Origin: Xanthomonas dyei | GTDB lineage: Bacteria > Pseudomonadota > Gammaproteobacteria > Xanthomonadales > Xanthomonadaceae | Length of the DNA: 64,000 nt | Direction: 5' to 3' | NCBI RefSeq assembly: GCF_002939865.1 | Contig: NZ_MDEE01000023.1 | Coordinates: forward strand, 18,421-82,420 | Shown here: in pieces, positions 38,302 through 48,915 of the stretch | How the letters are laid out: each line of letters opens with the position of its first letter | Position numbering within the stretch: the stretch's first letter is position 1 | The notes under the pieces: generated by a model | What the model saw: the letters and a program-made list of their open reading frames with translations, nothing else | Databases searched by the model: none | Told to the model about the DNA's origin: nothing | Made by a program: the position numbers and the translations under genes

Positions 38302-38348
38302 GTCGAGCGATCACCGCGGTAATACCTACCGACCCCAGATCGCTCGAC
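38302..38348 (-). promoter_or_regulatory. Perfect 11-bp stem-loop between gumC and gumD
   Basis: GTCGAGCGATC at 38302-38312 pairs with GATCGCTCGAC at 38338-38348. The 25-nt interior holds a second small hairpin (GGTAATACC). It lies about 75 bases before the gumD start in the only sizeable gap of the early gum genes. It could be an RNA processing, stability or attenuation element. Confidence 0.7.
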
Positions 38349-38471
38349 AGCCCTTTGTTTCAACAGAGACAAACTTTCAAAACGAGGGAGCCCGAAACAT
38401 ACGGGATCCCACTTTTTCTACGCTGAATCGGTTGTCACTTTAATTAACCACTGTTTTGCAACATCACGATG

Positions 38472-39896
38472 TCAGTGCAATCGTGTTTCCGGCCCAGTGC
38501 CCCGCAGGAAGTAACGCACAAGCGCCACAGCCAACCCAAGGAATACGCCAAAGATGAAGCCTAAAGCGAGGTTCAATTTCAGTTTCGGCGAAGTCTTCGA
38601 CGTAGGCACATCTGCAGTGTCGACGATGGTCACGTTGTTGGCGCCGACATTGCTCGCCACACCGATTTCCTTGTAGCGCTGCAAGAGCGCATCGTAGAGC
38701 TGACGGTTGGTGTCGACGTCGCGCTTGAGCATGTTGTAGCGGATGCTGCGGCTCTGCAGGTCCAGTTCGTTGGTGCGCAGACCGGCGATGCGTTCGTTGA
38801 GCAATTGCTCCTGATGCACCGACGCGTCGTAGGTCGCCTTGAGCGATTGACGGACGTTGACGACCTCACCATTGATCTGCCGGCGCGACTCTTCGATCTG
38901 CGCCTTCAGGCGCTGCATTTCCGGGTAATCCGGCTTGAAGGTCGACAGCTTCTGCTGATATTCGCTGGTCAGACGCACCTGCTCGCCGCGCAAGGTCTGA
39001 ATCAGCGGGCTGCTCAACACCTGCGGCAACGACATGGGATCGCCGGTAGCGGCCTGACGCCAGGCGGCCTCGGCCTTGATGCGCGCATCCTGCGCCGACG
39101 CCAGCAACGCGTTGAGGTCGGTCAGGTTCTGCGCAGGCAACGACGGCTTGTCGTCGCCCACCGAGACGATCTGCTCGTCGGTCGAGTACGCAACCAGCGT
39201 CTTTTCCGAGTCCTCCACCTTGTCGCGCAACTGCTCCAGACGCTCGGCCAGGAACTTGGTCGCGAACGAAGACGCCTTCATGCGGCGCTCTTGCGTGCTC
39301 ACGATGAACACCTTCGGATAGGTGTTGGCGATCTTGGCCGCAAGCACCGGGTCCGGCGAATCGTAATTGACGTAGACCAGGCGGGAATTGAGGATCGGCT
39401 CGACCACCAGACCTGCCAGCAAGGTGTCGGTCAGGCTGCGCTCGATGATGGCCTGACGCGAATCCACCGACTTGCCTGCTTCGGGATTCTTGGCAGAAGC
39501 TTTTTCCAGCGCTTCTTCGACCTGCTGCTTGAACGCCGGCTCCTGATCGAGCTTGGCCTCGCGAATCACCGCGCGTGCCAGCGAACGGCTCTGCAGCAGC
39601 TGGTACTGGGTCTGGTAGAAGTCGCGATCCTGCGGCGACTCGACCGGCATCAGGTTGTCGACATTCACCACGTTGAGCGAATCGCGCTCGATCTGCAGCG
39701 TACTGGTGGCGCGATACTTTTCCGGCATCAGGAAGGTGATCACCAGCGCCAACAGCACGGCGGCGATCGTGATCATGATGATCAGCCAGCGCTGCGACAC
39801 CAGGGCACGCCAGTAGTCGAGCAAGCTGACGTCGGCCAGTTCGAGGTGCCCATGACGCTGCGACGGCGAGGAACGATTGTCGGAATTCATACTCAT
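38472..39896 (-). CDS. gumC: GumC, polysaccharide co-polymerase (Wzz-type inner membrane protein)
   Basis: Controls chain length and links polymerase to the outer membrane export channel. 474 residues. TM1 is WLIIMITIAAVLLALVITFLM near residue 40. A long periplasmic coiled-coil region follows (many E/K/Q heptads, about residues 100-400), and TM2 near the C terminus contains LNLALGFIFGVFLGLAVALV. There is no C-terminal tyrosine kinase domain. The ATG at 39896 overlaps the gumB stop as ATGA; a GTG at 39911 is an alternative. It works with GumB. Confidence 0.96.
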   Translation of the reverse strand: MSMNSDNRSSPSQRHGHLELADVSLLDYWRALVSQRWLIIMITIAAVLLALVITFLMPEKYRATSTLQIERDSLNVVNVDNLMPVESPQDRDFYQTQYQLLQSRSLARAVIREAKLDQEPAFKQQVEEALEKASAKNPEAGKSVDSRQAIIERSLTDTLLAGLVVEPILNSRLVYVNYDSPDPVLAAKIANTYPKVFIVSTQERRMKASSFATKFLAERLEQLRDKVEDSEKTLVAYSTDEQIVSVGDDKPSLPAQNLTDLNALLASAQDARIKAEAAWRQAATGDPMSLPQVLSSPLIQTLRGEQVRLTSEYQQKLSTFKPDYPEMQRLKAQIEESRRQINGEVVNVRQSLKATYDASVHQEQLLNERIAGLRTNELDLQSRSIRYNMLKRDVDTNRQLYDALLQRYKEIGVASNVGANNVTIVDTADVPTSKTSPKLKLNLALGFIFGVFLGLAVALVRYFLRGTGPETRLH

Positions 39897-40591
39897 CGGT
39901 AAGCGCGCCACACCATCACTAAGGGGGTCAGTTCCAGCATGGTGCGCAACCAGACGCGCGCATCCGAGCGATACACCACGACGATGTCGCCGCCGTAGAT
40001 CTCAGGATCCGGGTTGGCACCCTTTTCGATCTCGGTCAGGTCGAAGCGCGCGATCATCTTCTGCCCGTTGACCATGCGGAACACGATGACATTGCCGCGG
40101 CTTGCCACAGTGCTGACGCCCTTGGCCTGCGCCACGGCCTGTTGCAAGGTCAAATTGGCACCGATCACCGGGTAGATGCCGGGCTCGGTGACAGCGCCGG
40201 TCACGGTCACGCGACGGCCATTGGATTCCTGCACAAACACCGACACCTGCGGATCCTGCAGGTAGCCGCCGCGGTAGCGATCGGCAACCATCTTTTCCAG
40301 CTCACCGACACCCATGCCGGCGGCGTTGACGTCGCCGATCAGCGGCAGCGAAATGTGGCCGTTCTGATCGATGCGGACCTGCCGTTCCAGATCGTCGACC
40401 TGAAACACCTTGACCAGCAACAGGTCGCCTGGGGAGAGTCGATATTCGGGCTGTACCGCGGACATTGCCAGCGGATCGGGAAGCGGCAATGACGACGCCA
40501 TCTCCTTCCCGGTGCTGCAAGCACCCAGGGCCATCGAGCAGATCAACGCCAGGCTGAGGCCTTGGCAAAATCGTCCGATCAGTTTCTTCAT
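39893..40591 (-). CDS. gumB: GumB, outer membrane polysaccharide export lipoprotein (OPX/Wza-like)
   Basis: Forms, with GumC, the export channel for xanthan. 232 residues. The signal sequence ends MALGACS, with lipobox Cys25. The poly-export domain has YRLSPGDLLLVKVFQVDDLERQVRIDQNGHISLPLIG, and an SLBB-like segment has VTVTGAVTEPGIYPV. It is much shorter than E. coli Wza, lacking the C-terminal alpha-helical barrel domain, which is normal for GumB. It is the first gum gene; the ATG at 40591 is used. Confidence 0.96.
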   Translation of the reverse strand: MKKLIGRFCQGLSLALICSMALGACSTGKEMASSLPLPDPLAMSAVQPEYRLSPGDLLLVKVFQVDDLERQVRIDQNGHISLPLIGDVNAAGMGVGELEKMVADRYRGGYLQDPQVSVFVQESNGRRVTVTGAVTEPGIYPVIGANLTLQQAVAQAKGVSTVASRGNVIVFRMVNGQKMIARFDLTEIEKGANPDPEIYGGDIVVVYRSDARVWLRTMLELTPLVMVWRAYR

Positions 40592-41025
40592 GCGTGTGGC
40601 TGGCTGCCTCGGTTGGGTGGGACAGGAGCTCGCGCAGCATTCAACCGGCCAACACGCCAGCACGAACGTACGACAGAGAAATTCATCCCAGGAACATCGG
40701 GATCACGACAGGTATGACGTGTTGCACTGCACTATGGCACAGAACGATCGCATCGCAAGACGCGGCACGCCATTTTTTTGACGGCGTTGGCCTATTGATT
40801 CAAGTTCGTCGTTGTCGCGTTAAAAAAACGTGATCCACGTTCTAATCTGAAACTAATGATTTAGAGCGTTTCCCGACACTTAGCACCGTTCCGTGACCCA
40901 AGTCCAGAGCGAACGGGAGCGCAAAAACCGGGCGATAGCATTCGGTTCATGCTGCACTGCGATATGCCGATCTACATATCGAGCGAACGCTGCCAGGACA
41001 CAAAAATGCAATGTTGCGCCGCAAC
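40592..41025 (-). promoter_or_regulatory. gum operon leader and promoter region
   Basis: 434 bp between the tRNA terminator and gumB with no credible gene. It is more AT-rich than its surroundings (for example TCTAAATCATTAGTTTCAG on the minus strand) and must carry the main gum promoter. Exact hexamers cannot be fixed by eye. Confidence 0.75.
40827..40841. promoter_or_regulatory. Palindrome AACGTG-ATC-CACGTT upstream of gumB
   Basis: Perfect 6-bp arms around a 3-bp centre, about 235 bp upstream of gumB and flanked by a run of seven A residues. This form suits a dimeric transcription factor. It is not a TGTGA-N6-TCACA Clp/CRP site. Confidence 0.45.
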
Positions 41026-41056
41026 AAAAAAGCCCATGTCGGACTGACATGGGCTT
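41026..41056 (-). terminator. Rho-independent terminator after tRNA-Pro
   Basis: On the minus strand GCCCATGTC, loop AGTCC, GACATGGGC, then a run of T. It ends tRNA-Pro transcription and insulates the gum operon from the ihfA-tRNA unit. Confidence 0.93.
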
Positions 41057-41062
41057 GATGTT

Positions 41063-41139
41063 TGGTCGGGGTAGCCGGATTTGAACCGACGACCACTAGT
41101 CCCCCAGACTAGTGCGCTACCAGGCTGCGCTATACCCCG
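41063..41139 (-). tRNA. tRNA-Pro (GGG)
   Basis: 77-nt cloverleaf with encoded CCA. Acceptor CGGGGTA, D arm GCGC-AGCCTGGTA-GCGC, anticodon stem CTAGT with loop CTGGGGG (anticodon GGG), T arm TCGG-TTCAAAT-CCGG. It is the tRNA known to sit between ihfA and gumB in Xanthomonas. Confidence 0.97.
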
Positions 41140-41200
41140 AAGATGCTGCATCCCGTCGCGAGGACGGCCTGCGATTATAGCGGCTTTGCGAACCGTTTTC

Positions 41201-41557
41201 CTAGCGGCGAAGCAGCTGCAGGACTTCTTCCAGCTCCATACGCACCTGCTTGATGATCTGGTTGCTCAGCGCCGACTCGCTTTTGGCGCCATCGCCCTCC
41301 AGCCGCAGACGCGCCCCACCGATGGTGTAGCCCTGCTCGTACAGCAGGCCGCGGATCTGCCGGACCATCAGCACATCGTGGCGCTGGTAGTAACGGCGGT
41401 TGCCGCGTCGCTTGACCGGCTCCAGGCTCGGAAATTCCGTTTCCCAATACCGCAACACATGCGGCTTGACGTCGCACAGCTCGCTGACCTCACCGATGGT
41501 GAAATAGCGCTTGGCCGGAATCGGCGGTAGCTCGCGATTACTGCCCGGATCCAGCAT
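41201..41557 (-). CDS. MerR-family transcriptional regulator
   Basis: 118-residue protein. The MerR winged-helix domain is [46 protein letters not shown], followed by [18 protein letters not shown] and a short dimerisation helix ([16 protein letters not shown]). No metal-binding Cys tail is present, so it is of the effectorless type commonly found next to ihfA in gammaproteobacteria. The targets are unknown. The start, with GGAGG upstream, overlaps the end of ihfA by 20 bp. Confidence 0.93.
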   Translation of the reverse strand: MLDPGSNRELPPIPAKRYFTIGEVSELCDVKPHVLRYWETEFPSLEPVKRRGNRRYYQRHDVLMVRQIRGLLYEQGYTIGGARLRLEGDGAKSESALSNQIIKQVRMELEEVLQLLRR

Positions 41558-41837
41558 AAGCCTCCACCCGTTCCTTGAGCTTTTGGCCAGGGCGGAAGGT
41601 CACCACCGTCCGGGCCGAGATCGGAATTTCCTCACCGGTCTTGGGATTGCGACCGGGCCGTTGGTTCTTGCGCCGCAAATCGAAGTTGCCGAAACCCGAC
41701 AACTTCACCTGACGACCCTGCTCCAGCGCATCGCGCAGCACATCGAAAAACGCGTCGACAAATTCCTTTGCCTCGCGCTTGTTCAGACCGACCTCGTCGA
41801 ATAGACGTTCGGCCATCTCCGCTTTCGTCAATGCCAT
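41538..41837 (-). CDS. ihfA: Integration host factor alpha subunit (gumA)
   Basis: 99-residue DNA-bending protein of the HU/IHF family; it acts as a heterodimer with IhfB in transcription, replication and recombination. The family arm motif is [30 protein letters not shown], preceded by [22 protein letters not shown] with the intercalating Pro. It directly follows pheT by 21 bp, the normal pheS-pheT-ihfA order. In older Xanthomonas work it was called gumA although it is not required for xanthan assembly. Confidence 0.97.
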   Translation of the reverse strand: MALTKAEMAERLFDEVGLNKREAKEFVDAFFDVLRDALEQGRQVKLSGFGNFDLRRKNQRPGRNPKTGEEIPISARTVVTFRPGQKLKERVEAYAGSGQ

Positions 41838-41858
41838 GCCAATCCCCTGGTTACCGCC

Positions 41859-44237
41859 TCAACTCCGGATCCGGGCGCGGTGCTCGCGCTCAATCACGGC
41901 CACCACATCGGTAACGACCGCATCCACGTCCCGGTCGGTGAGAGTGCGCGAGTTATCCTGCAAAATCAAGCCCATAGCCAGACTCTTGAAACCTGGCTCG
42001 ACCCCCTGCCCGACGTACCGGTCGAACAGCTGCACTTCGCGCAGCAACGGGCCGACCGTGGTCTGCACGCTGGCCGACAACGCCGCCCAACTCACCGTCT
42101 CCGGCACCAGGAAGGCCAGATCGCGACGCACCGACGGGAACCGCGACAGCTCGCCAGCACGCGGCAGCGCCCGCTGCACCAGTGGCGCCAGCTGCAGTTC
42201 GAACGCGATGACATCGACGTCGATCTCCAGCGCCTTGGTCAGGCGCGGATGCACCTGGCCGATCCAGCCGATGCACACGCCATCGCGATAGATATCGGCC
42301 GACCGACCAGGATGCCCGAACGGCTGGGCGGAGGGCTGAAACTCCAGCGCCGCGCCGCTGGCCGCTGCCAGCGCCATCAGGTCGCCCTTCACATCATGAA
42401 AATCCACCTTGCGTGCGGGCTCGCCCCACTGCAGCGCCAGCGCATCGCCACACACTGCGGCGGCGACATGCTGGGATTCCTGCGGCGCAGCGCCCGCCTG
42501 CGATGCAGCCGCAAACACCTTGCCCAGCTCAAACAGACGCACCCGCCCAGCCTGACGGGCGGCGTTGCGGCCCAGCGTCGCGACCAGGCCCGGCAACAAG
42601 CGCGGACGCATGATGGCCAGCTCGGCACTGAGCGGATTGGCCAGCGACACCAGGCCGTCGGTCAACTGCCAGCGCTCCAGCAAGGCGGCATCGACGAAGG
42701 CGTAATTGATGGTTTCCTGCAACTCACGCGCCACCAGCTGACGGCGCACCGTCAGCTCGTCCAGCTGGGTTTCGCTGGGCATCGCGATCCGGCTGGCACC
42801 GCCCGGCAGCGTGGTCGGCACCCGGTCGTAACCGTGGATGCGCGCCAACTCTTCGATCAGGTCTTCTTCGATGGCGATATCGAACCGACGGCTCGGCGCA
42901 ACGACCTGCCAGCCTTCGGAAACCGCATCGAGCTGCATGCCGAGCGCACTGAGAATGCGCACGACATCGGCGTCGTCGATGTGGATGCCGAGCACTCGCG
43001 CGATGCGTGCGCGACGCAGCAGAATGCGCGCGGGCTGCGGCAGATGCTCCGGCAGTTGCGCGTGCACCACCGGGCCCGGCGTACCGCCAGCCAGTTCCAG
43101 CACCAGGCGCGTGGCTACCTCGATCGCCTGCGGCGGCAGCGCCGGATCCACGCCTCGCTCGAAGCGATGGCCCGCATCGGTATGCAGGCCGAACTTGCGA
43201 CCACGCCCCATGATCGCCGCCGGATCGAAATACGCCGACTCCAGGAATACGTTGTGCGTTTTGTCGGTGACGCGCGTGTCCAGCCCGCCCATCAATCCGG
43301 CCAGCGCCACGGGGCGGCCGGCATCGGTGATGGTCAGGAAGCTGTCGTCCAGCGTGACCTGACGCCCATCCAGCAGCGCCAGCTGCTCGCCACTGTGCGA
43401 ACGACGCACACCGATCGGCCCCTGCAAGGTATCCAGATCGAAAGCATGCATCGGCTGGCCCAGCTCCAGCATCACGTACTGGGTGATATCCACCAGCAGC
43501 GACACCGGGCGCACGCCGCTGCGACGCAGACGCTCGGCCAGCCACACCGGCGTCTTCGCCAGCGGGTCGATGCCTTCGATCACCCGCCCGCAATAGCGCG
43601 GCGCTTCCTTGCCTGCCTGCAGCTCGACCGCCAGAGTCCGCGTGGACACCGGCGCCACGGCACCGGCATCGAACGCCACCACTTCGCTGGCGCACGCTGC
43701 AGCCACGTCGAAGGCGATGCCGCGCACGCTGAAACAGTCGGCGCGATTGGGGGTGAGCTTGATTTCGATGCTGGCATCCGGCAGGCCCAGATACTCCGCA
43801 AGGGCTTGACCCACCGGCGCATCGTCCGGCAACTCGAACAGGCCGGACGCATCGCTATCCAGGCCCAGCTCCTTGGCCGAGCACAACATACCGTTGGACG
43901 GTACGCCGCGCAGCTTCGCAGCCTTGATGGTCAACTCGCCGATCTGCGCGCCAACCAGCGCCAGCGGCGCCACCAGACCCACACGCGCGTTGGGCGCACC
44001 ACACACGATCTGCAGCAATTCGCCCTGCCCCGCATCGACACTGCACACCTGCAGGCGATCGGCTTCCGGATGCCGCACGGCCTCGACGATACGCGCCACC
44101 ACCACTTGGCCAAGCGCCTCACCCAACGGCGTGACGTCTTCGACTTCCAGACCGATCGCCGTCAGCGTGGCGGCCAGTTCCTCGCGCGAGGCCTGGATCG
44201 GAACGTGGCTACGCAGCCAATTTTCAGAGAATTTCAT
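41859..44237 (-). CDS. pheT: Phenylalanyl-tRNA synthetase beta subunit
   Basis: Part of the (alpha-beta)2 enzyme that charges tRNA-Phe; the beta subunit holds editing and tRNA-binding domains. 792 residues. The N-terminal EMAP-like tRNA-binding domain covers ALGQVVVARIVEAVRHPEADRLQVCSVD. The B3/B4 editing domain is in the middle. The core holds the FELGKVF region. The C-terminal FDX-ACB anticodon-binding domain is RFPSVRRDLAFLVPETVSW. It is separated from pheS by 126 bp filled with a repeat, so coupling is looser than in E. coli. Confidence 0.97.
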   Translation of the reverse strand: MKFSENWLRSHVPIQASREELAATLTAIGLEVEDVTPLGEALGQVVVARIVEAVRHPEADRLQVCSVDAGQGELLQIVCGAPNARVGLVAPLALVGAQIGELTIKAAKLRGVPSNGMLCSAKELGLDSDASGLFELPDDAPVGQALAEYLGLPDASIEIKLTPNRADCFSVRGIAFDVAAACASEVVAFDAGAVAPVSTRTLAVELQAGKEAPRYCGRVIEGIDPLAKTPVWLAERLRRSGVRPVSLLVDITQYVMLELGQPMHAFDLDTLQGPIGVRRSHSGEQLALLDGRQVTLDDSFLTITDAGRPVALAGLMGGLDTRVTDKTHNVFLESAYFDPAAIMGRGRKFGLHTDAGHRFERGVDPALPPQAIEVATRLVLELAGGTPGPVVHAQLPEHLPQPARILLRRARIARVLGIHIDDADVVRILSALGMQLDAVSEGWQVVAPSRRFDIAIEEDLIEELARIHGYDRVPTTLPGGASRIAMPSETQLDELTVRRQLVARELQETINYAFVDAALLERWQLTDGLVSLANPLSAELAIMRPRLLPGLVATLGRNAARQAGRVRLFELGKVFAAASQAGAAPQESQHVAAAVCGDALALQWGEPARKVDFHDVKGDLMALAAASGAALEFQPSAQPFGHPGRSADIYRDGVCIGWIGQVHPRLTKALEIDVDVIAFELQLAPLVQRALPRAGELSRFPSVRRDLAFLVPETVSWAALSASVQTTVGPLLREVQLFDRYVGQGVEPGFKSLAMGLILQDNSRTLTDRDVDAVVTDVVAVIEREHRARIRS

Positions 44238-44363
44238 GAGGGGCCGAGAATCGTGAATGGAGAATTGGGAATCGCAAAAGCGGGGAAGTCGGGACTTCGG
44301 AACGGGACTCGCGGAGCTTGCGGCTTGTGCGATTCCCCATTCCCAACTCCCGATTCCCGGCCG
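44238..44363. repeat. Inverted heptamer repeat between pheS and pheT
   Basis: GAATCGTGAATGGAGAATTGGG at the left and ATTCCCCATTCCCAACTCCC..GATTCCC at the right form facing GGGAATN-type runs, so the region can fold. It is a member of the family at 3678 and 50367. Confidence 0.7.
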
Positions 44364-45371
<1,008 letters not shown>

Positions 45372-45471
45372 TCAACTGCTCAGCCGAACGGTGTTTCCGG
45401 ATGCACCGGAATGCATGACCACTCATATGCTGCCAGCCCTTGCATCACTCCAAGCCGGCAGCCCAAAACGC

Positions 45472-45499
45472 AAAAGGGGAAGGACTCGCGCCCTTCCCC
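45472..45499 (-). terminator. Rho-independent terminator between rplT and pheS
   Basis: On the minus strand GGGGAAGG, loop, CCTTCCCC, then TTTT. It would end or attenuate the infC-rpmI-rplT transcript before pheS and could be the site of pheST attenuation. Confidence 0.85.
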
Positions 45500-45573
45500 T
45501 GCATATCTGCGTTCCCTCACCGGCATCTGCACACGCATGTGCCGATGTCGCGATGGCCTAACCCTTCAAAAGT

Positions 45574-45591
45574 CCGCACATGGATGTGCGG
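45574..45591 (-). terminator. Small hairpin just after rplT
   Basis: CCGCACA-TCCA-TGTGCGG on the minus strand, followed by ACTTTTG. It begins 22 bases after the rplT stop and may be a weak first terminator. Confidence 0.55.
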
Positions 45592-45612
45592 GCTCTCGCG
45601 AGGGACTCGCAC

Positions 45613-45972
45613 TTATGCCGCCAGCGCGCCCTTTGCCTTCTCGGCCAGCGCGGCAAAGCCGGCGGCGTCGTGCACGGCGATATCAGCCAGCACCTTACGG
45701 TCCAGGGTGATGCCAGCCTTGAGCAGGCCATTCATGAAACGGCTGTAGCTCAAGCCGTTGATGCGGGCAGCCGCATTGATGCGGGTGATCCACAACGAGC
45801 GGAATACACGCTTCTTCTGCTTACGGCCAATATAGGCGTACTGCTGTGCCTTGATGACCGCCTGCTTGGCAACGCGGAACACCTTGCGGCGAGCGTTGTA
45901 GTAACCCTTTGCGAGGGTCAGAATTTTCTTGTGGCGGCGGCGCGCCTGCACACCACGCTTTACTCGTGCCAT
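45613..45972 (-). CDS. rplT: 50S ribosomal protein L20
   Basis: 119-residue rRNA-binding protein needed early in 50S assembly. The start [39 protein letters not shown] is diagnostic, and [24 protein letters not shown] is the globular domain. L20 also represses translation of rpmI-rplT in relatives by binding the mRNA. It lies 10 bp after rpmI. Confidence 0.99.
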   Translation of the reverse strand: MARVKRGVQARRRHKKILTLAKGYYNARRKVFRVAKQAVIKAQQYAYIGRKQKKRVFRSLWITRINAAARINGLSYSRFMNGLLKAGITLDRKVLADIAVHDAAGFAALAEKAKGALAA

Positions 45973-45982
45973 GGTTCAGTCC

Positions 45983-46180
45983 TCAGAGGTAGGGAAGCAT
46001 ACGGTCAAGACGGCCAGCATCTTCTGCACGGACGTGATTCGTCTGCCGCAGGTTGCGCTTCCGCTTGGTCGCTTTCTTCGTGAGGATGTGGCTACGATTT
46101 GCGTGGCCGCACTTGTACTTGCCGGAGGCGGTCTTGCGGAAACGCTTGGCCGCCGCCCGGTTGGTCTTGATCTTGGGCAT
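45983..46180 (-). CDS. rpmI: 50S ribosomal protein L35
   Basis: 65-residue basic ribosomal protein. [21 protein letters not shown] and [16 protein letters not shown] are typical. The 239 bp between infC and rpmI is long enough to form the L20-binding structure known from E. coli, but I cannot show the pseudoknot by eye. Confidence 0.99.
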
Positions 46181-46419
46181 TGCAATGTCCTTGATGGTGT
46201 TTTGTCACTGACACGGGCGGCAGTCTTGCGACCACGCTTTCCATCCTTGCCCTTGCCTGCTTGTAAGTCCTTGATCGAACACGATCCGGACAGGTCCTGT
46301 GCCGCTTGCGCGGCTCCCGGCAAAACCGGGCCGCGCAGTCTACCCGTTGCCGGGAATTCTTGCAAATCGACGGATTCGCCGCCCTGACGAACCCCGTCGG
46401 GGCCCGTCGCGGCGCGGAA

Positions 46420-46947
46420 TCAGATCTTCTTCTTCGGCGCGATCATCATGACCATCTGACGCCCTTCCAGGCGCGGACGGGACTCGATGACGATGTCTTC
46501 GCCCAGGTCGGCCTCGATGCGTGCCGCCATCTCGCGACCCAGTTCCTGGTGGCTCATTTCGCGGCCACGGAAACGGATGTTGACCTTGACCTTGTCACCC
46601 TCTTCCAGGAAGCGACGCATGTTGCGTAGCTTGATCTGGTAGTCGCCCTCGTCCGTGACCGGACGGAACTTGAGTTCCTTGATCTCGACCTGCTTGGTCT
46701 TCTTCTTGGCCTCGTTGGCCTTTTTCTGCTGCTCGAACTTGAACTTGCCGAAATCCATGATCTTGCAGACCGGCGGATCGGCCTGCGGCTGGATTTCGAC
46801 CAGATCCAGGCCTTCTTCCTCGGCCTTGGCGAGCGCTTCGTCGCGCGACAACACGCCGACCATCTCACCGTCACTGCCGATCACGCGGACGCGCGGCACA
46901 CGGATTTCTTGGTTCTTGCGGTTCTGTTTGTTGTCAGGGGTACTGAT
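46420..46947 (-). CDS. infC: Translation initiation factor IF-3 (ATC start)
   Basis: Binds the 30S subunit and discriminates against wrong start codons and non-initiator tRNA. 175 residues. The N-domain begins [21 protein letters not shown] (initiator read as Met). The C-domain has [42 protein letters not shown]. No ATG, GTG or TTG fits the full N-domain. An ATC at 46945-46947, with GGGAG eight bases upstream, does. A rare start is the known basis of IF-3 autoregulation. A GTG at 46899 would cut the N-terminal domain. Confidence 0.95.
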   Translation of the reverse strand: MSTPDNKQNRKNQEIRVPRVRVIGSDGEMVGVLSRDEALAKAEEEGLDLVEIQPQADPPVCKIMDFGKFKFEQQKKANEAKKKTKQVEIKELKFRPVTDEGDYQIKLRNMRRFLEEGDKVKVNIRFRGREMSHQELGREMAARIEADLGEDIVIESRPRLEGRQMVMMIAPKKKI

Positions 46948-47010
46948 ATTGCAATCTCCCAGGGGAATCGAACCGGCGCATCCGGATCATCCAGACCGGC
47001 CGGGGTTGGC

Positions 47011-48915
47011 TCACGCTGCCTGCTCTGCCTGCAGGCGTTCGATGAAGGCAGAGACCGTCATGGTCCCGAGGTCCTCCCCCGAACGCGTCCGCACGGCGAC
47101 TGCGCCATTTTCCTTCTCGCGGTCACCGACGACGAGCAGGTACGGCACGCGTTGCAGCGTATGCTCGCGAATCTTATAACCGATCTTCTCATTACGCAAA
47201 TCGGAGTTGACACGGAAGCCTTGATTTGCAAGGGTTTTCCGAACCAAGTCCACATATTCGGCCTGAGCGTCGGTGATATTGGCGACAACGACCTGGACCG
47301 GGGCGAGCCAGGACGGGAAGGCGCCGGCGTGATGCTCGATCAAAATACCGATGAAACGCTCCATCGAACCGACGATGGCCCGGTGCAGCATCACCGGGTG
47401 CTTCTTCTGGCTGTGCTCGTCCACGTACTCGGCGCCGAGGCGGCCCGGCATCATGAAATCGACCTGCATCGTGCCCAGCTGCCAGGTACGGCCGATGGCG
47501 TCCTTGAGGTGGTATTCGATCTTGGGGCCGTAGAAGGCGCCCTCGCCCGGCAGCTCCTGCCACTCCACTCCGCACACGCCCAGCGCGCTGCGTAGCGCGG
47601 CTTCGGCCTTGTCCCAGGTGATGTCGTCGCCCAGGCGCTTTTCCGGGCGCAGCGCGATCTTGATCTCGATGTCGTCGAAGCCGAACGCGGTGTAGACCGC
47701 CAGTGCCTGCTGATGGAAGGCGGTGACTTCGGCTTCGATCTGCGATTCCAGGCAGAACACATGCCCGTCGTCCTGGGTGAAGCCGCGCACGCGCAGGATG
47801 CCGTGCAGCGCGCCGGAGGGCTCGTTGCGGTGGCAGGCGCCGAATTCGCCGTAGCGGATCGGCAGGTCGCGGTAGCTGTGCAGGCCCTGGTTGAATACCT
47901 GCACGTGGCCGGGGCAGTTCATCGGCTTGACCGCGTAGGTGCGCTTCTCCGACTCGGTGAAGAACATCGCGTCCTGGTAGTTGTCCCAGTGGCCGGACTT
48001 CTGCCACAGCGACACGTCCAGGATCTGCGGGCAACGCACTTCGCCGTAGCCGCTGTCGCGGTAGACCTTGCGCATGTACTGCTCGACCACCTGCCACAGC
48101 GACCAGCCCTTGGGGTGCCAGAACACCAGGCCGGGGGCTTCTTCCTGCAGATGGAACAGGTCCTGCGCCTTGCCGATGCGGCGATGGTCGCGCTTATCGG
48201 CTTCTTCCATGCGCAGGATGTAGGCGTCGAGCTGCTTCTTGTCGGCCCAGGCGGTGCCGTAGATGCGCTGCAACTGCTCGTTCTTGGCATCGCCGCGCCA
48301 GTAGGCGCCGGAAATGCGGGTCAGCTTGAAGGCCTTGAGGAAGCGCGTATTGGGCACATGCGGGCCGCGGCACATGTCCACGTATTCCTGGTGGTAGTAC
48401 AGACCCATCGCGGTGATGTCGTCGGACATGTCCTCGATCAGGCGCAGCTTGTACTCCTCGCCGCGCTGGGCGAACACCTCGATCACTTCCGCGCGCGGGG
48501 TGACCTTCTTGATCACCTCGTAATCCTGCGCGATCAGCTCCTGCATGCGCTGCTCGATCGCCGCCATGTCGTCTGGCGTGAACGGGCGCTCGCTGTAGAT
48601 GTCGTAGTAGAAGCCTTCGGCGATGACCGGGCCGATCACCATCTTGACGTCCGGGTACAGCTGCTTGACCGCATGCCCCACCAGATGCGCGCACGAGTGG
48701 CGGATGATCTCCACGCCTTCGGCGTCCTTGGCGGTGATGATGCGCAGGCTGGCGTCATGGTCGATGACGTCGCTGGCATCGACCAGCTGGCCGTCCACCT
48801 GGCCGGCGATGGTGGCCTTGGCCAGCCCGGCGCCGATCGACTGGGCGACCTGCATCACCGAGACGGGGGATTCAAATTCGCGGCGACTGCCGTCGGGGAG
48901 CGTGATATTGATCAT
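47011..48915 (-). CDS. thrS: Threonyl-tRNA synthetase
   Basis: Class II synthetase for tRNA-Thr, 634 residues. The N-terminal TGS domain starts [14 protein letters not shown]. The editing domain has [35 protein letters not shown]. The catalytic core has [45 protein letters not shown] and motif 3 [20 protein letters not shown]. The C-terminal anticodon domain is intact. A longer in-frame reading to 49008 exists, but the TGS start at 48915 is the conserved one. It heads the thrS-infC-rpmI-rplT-pheST unit. Confidence 0.98.
   Translation of the reverse strand: MINITLPDGSRREFESPVSVMQVAQSIGAGLAKATIAGQVDGQLVDASDVIDHDASLRIITAKDAEGVEIIRHSCAHLVGHAVKQLYPDVKMVIGPVIAEGFYYDIYSERPFTPDDMAAIEQRMQELIAQDYEVIKKVTPRAEVIEVFAQRGEEYKLRLIEDMSDDITAMGLYYHQEYVDMCRGPHVPNTRFLKAFKLTRISGAYWRGDAKNEQLQRIYGTAWADKKQLDAYILRMEEADKRDHRRIGKAQDLFHLQEEAPGLVFWHPKGWSLWQVVEQYMRKVYRDSGYGEVRCPQILDVSLWQKSGHWDNYQDAMFFTESEKRTYAVKPMNCPGHVQVFNQGLHSYRDLPIRYGEFGACHRNEPSGALHGILRVRGFTQDDGHVFCLESQIEAEVTAFHQQALAVYTAFGFDDIEIKIALRPEKRLGDDITWDKAEAALRSALGVCGVEWQELPGEGAFYGPKIEYHLKDAIGRTWQLGTMQVDFMMPGRLGAEYVDEHSQKKHPVMLHRAIVGSMERFIGILIEHHAGAFPSWLAPVQVVVANITDAQAEYVDLVRKTLANQGFRVNSDLRNEKIGYKIREHTLQRVPYLLVVGDREKENGAVAVRTRSGEDLGTMTVSAFIERLQAEQAA

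Noticed and set aside
40593..41084. Small plus-strand frames in the gum leader
   Set aside because: They cross a terminator or tRNA-Pro and have no coding features.
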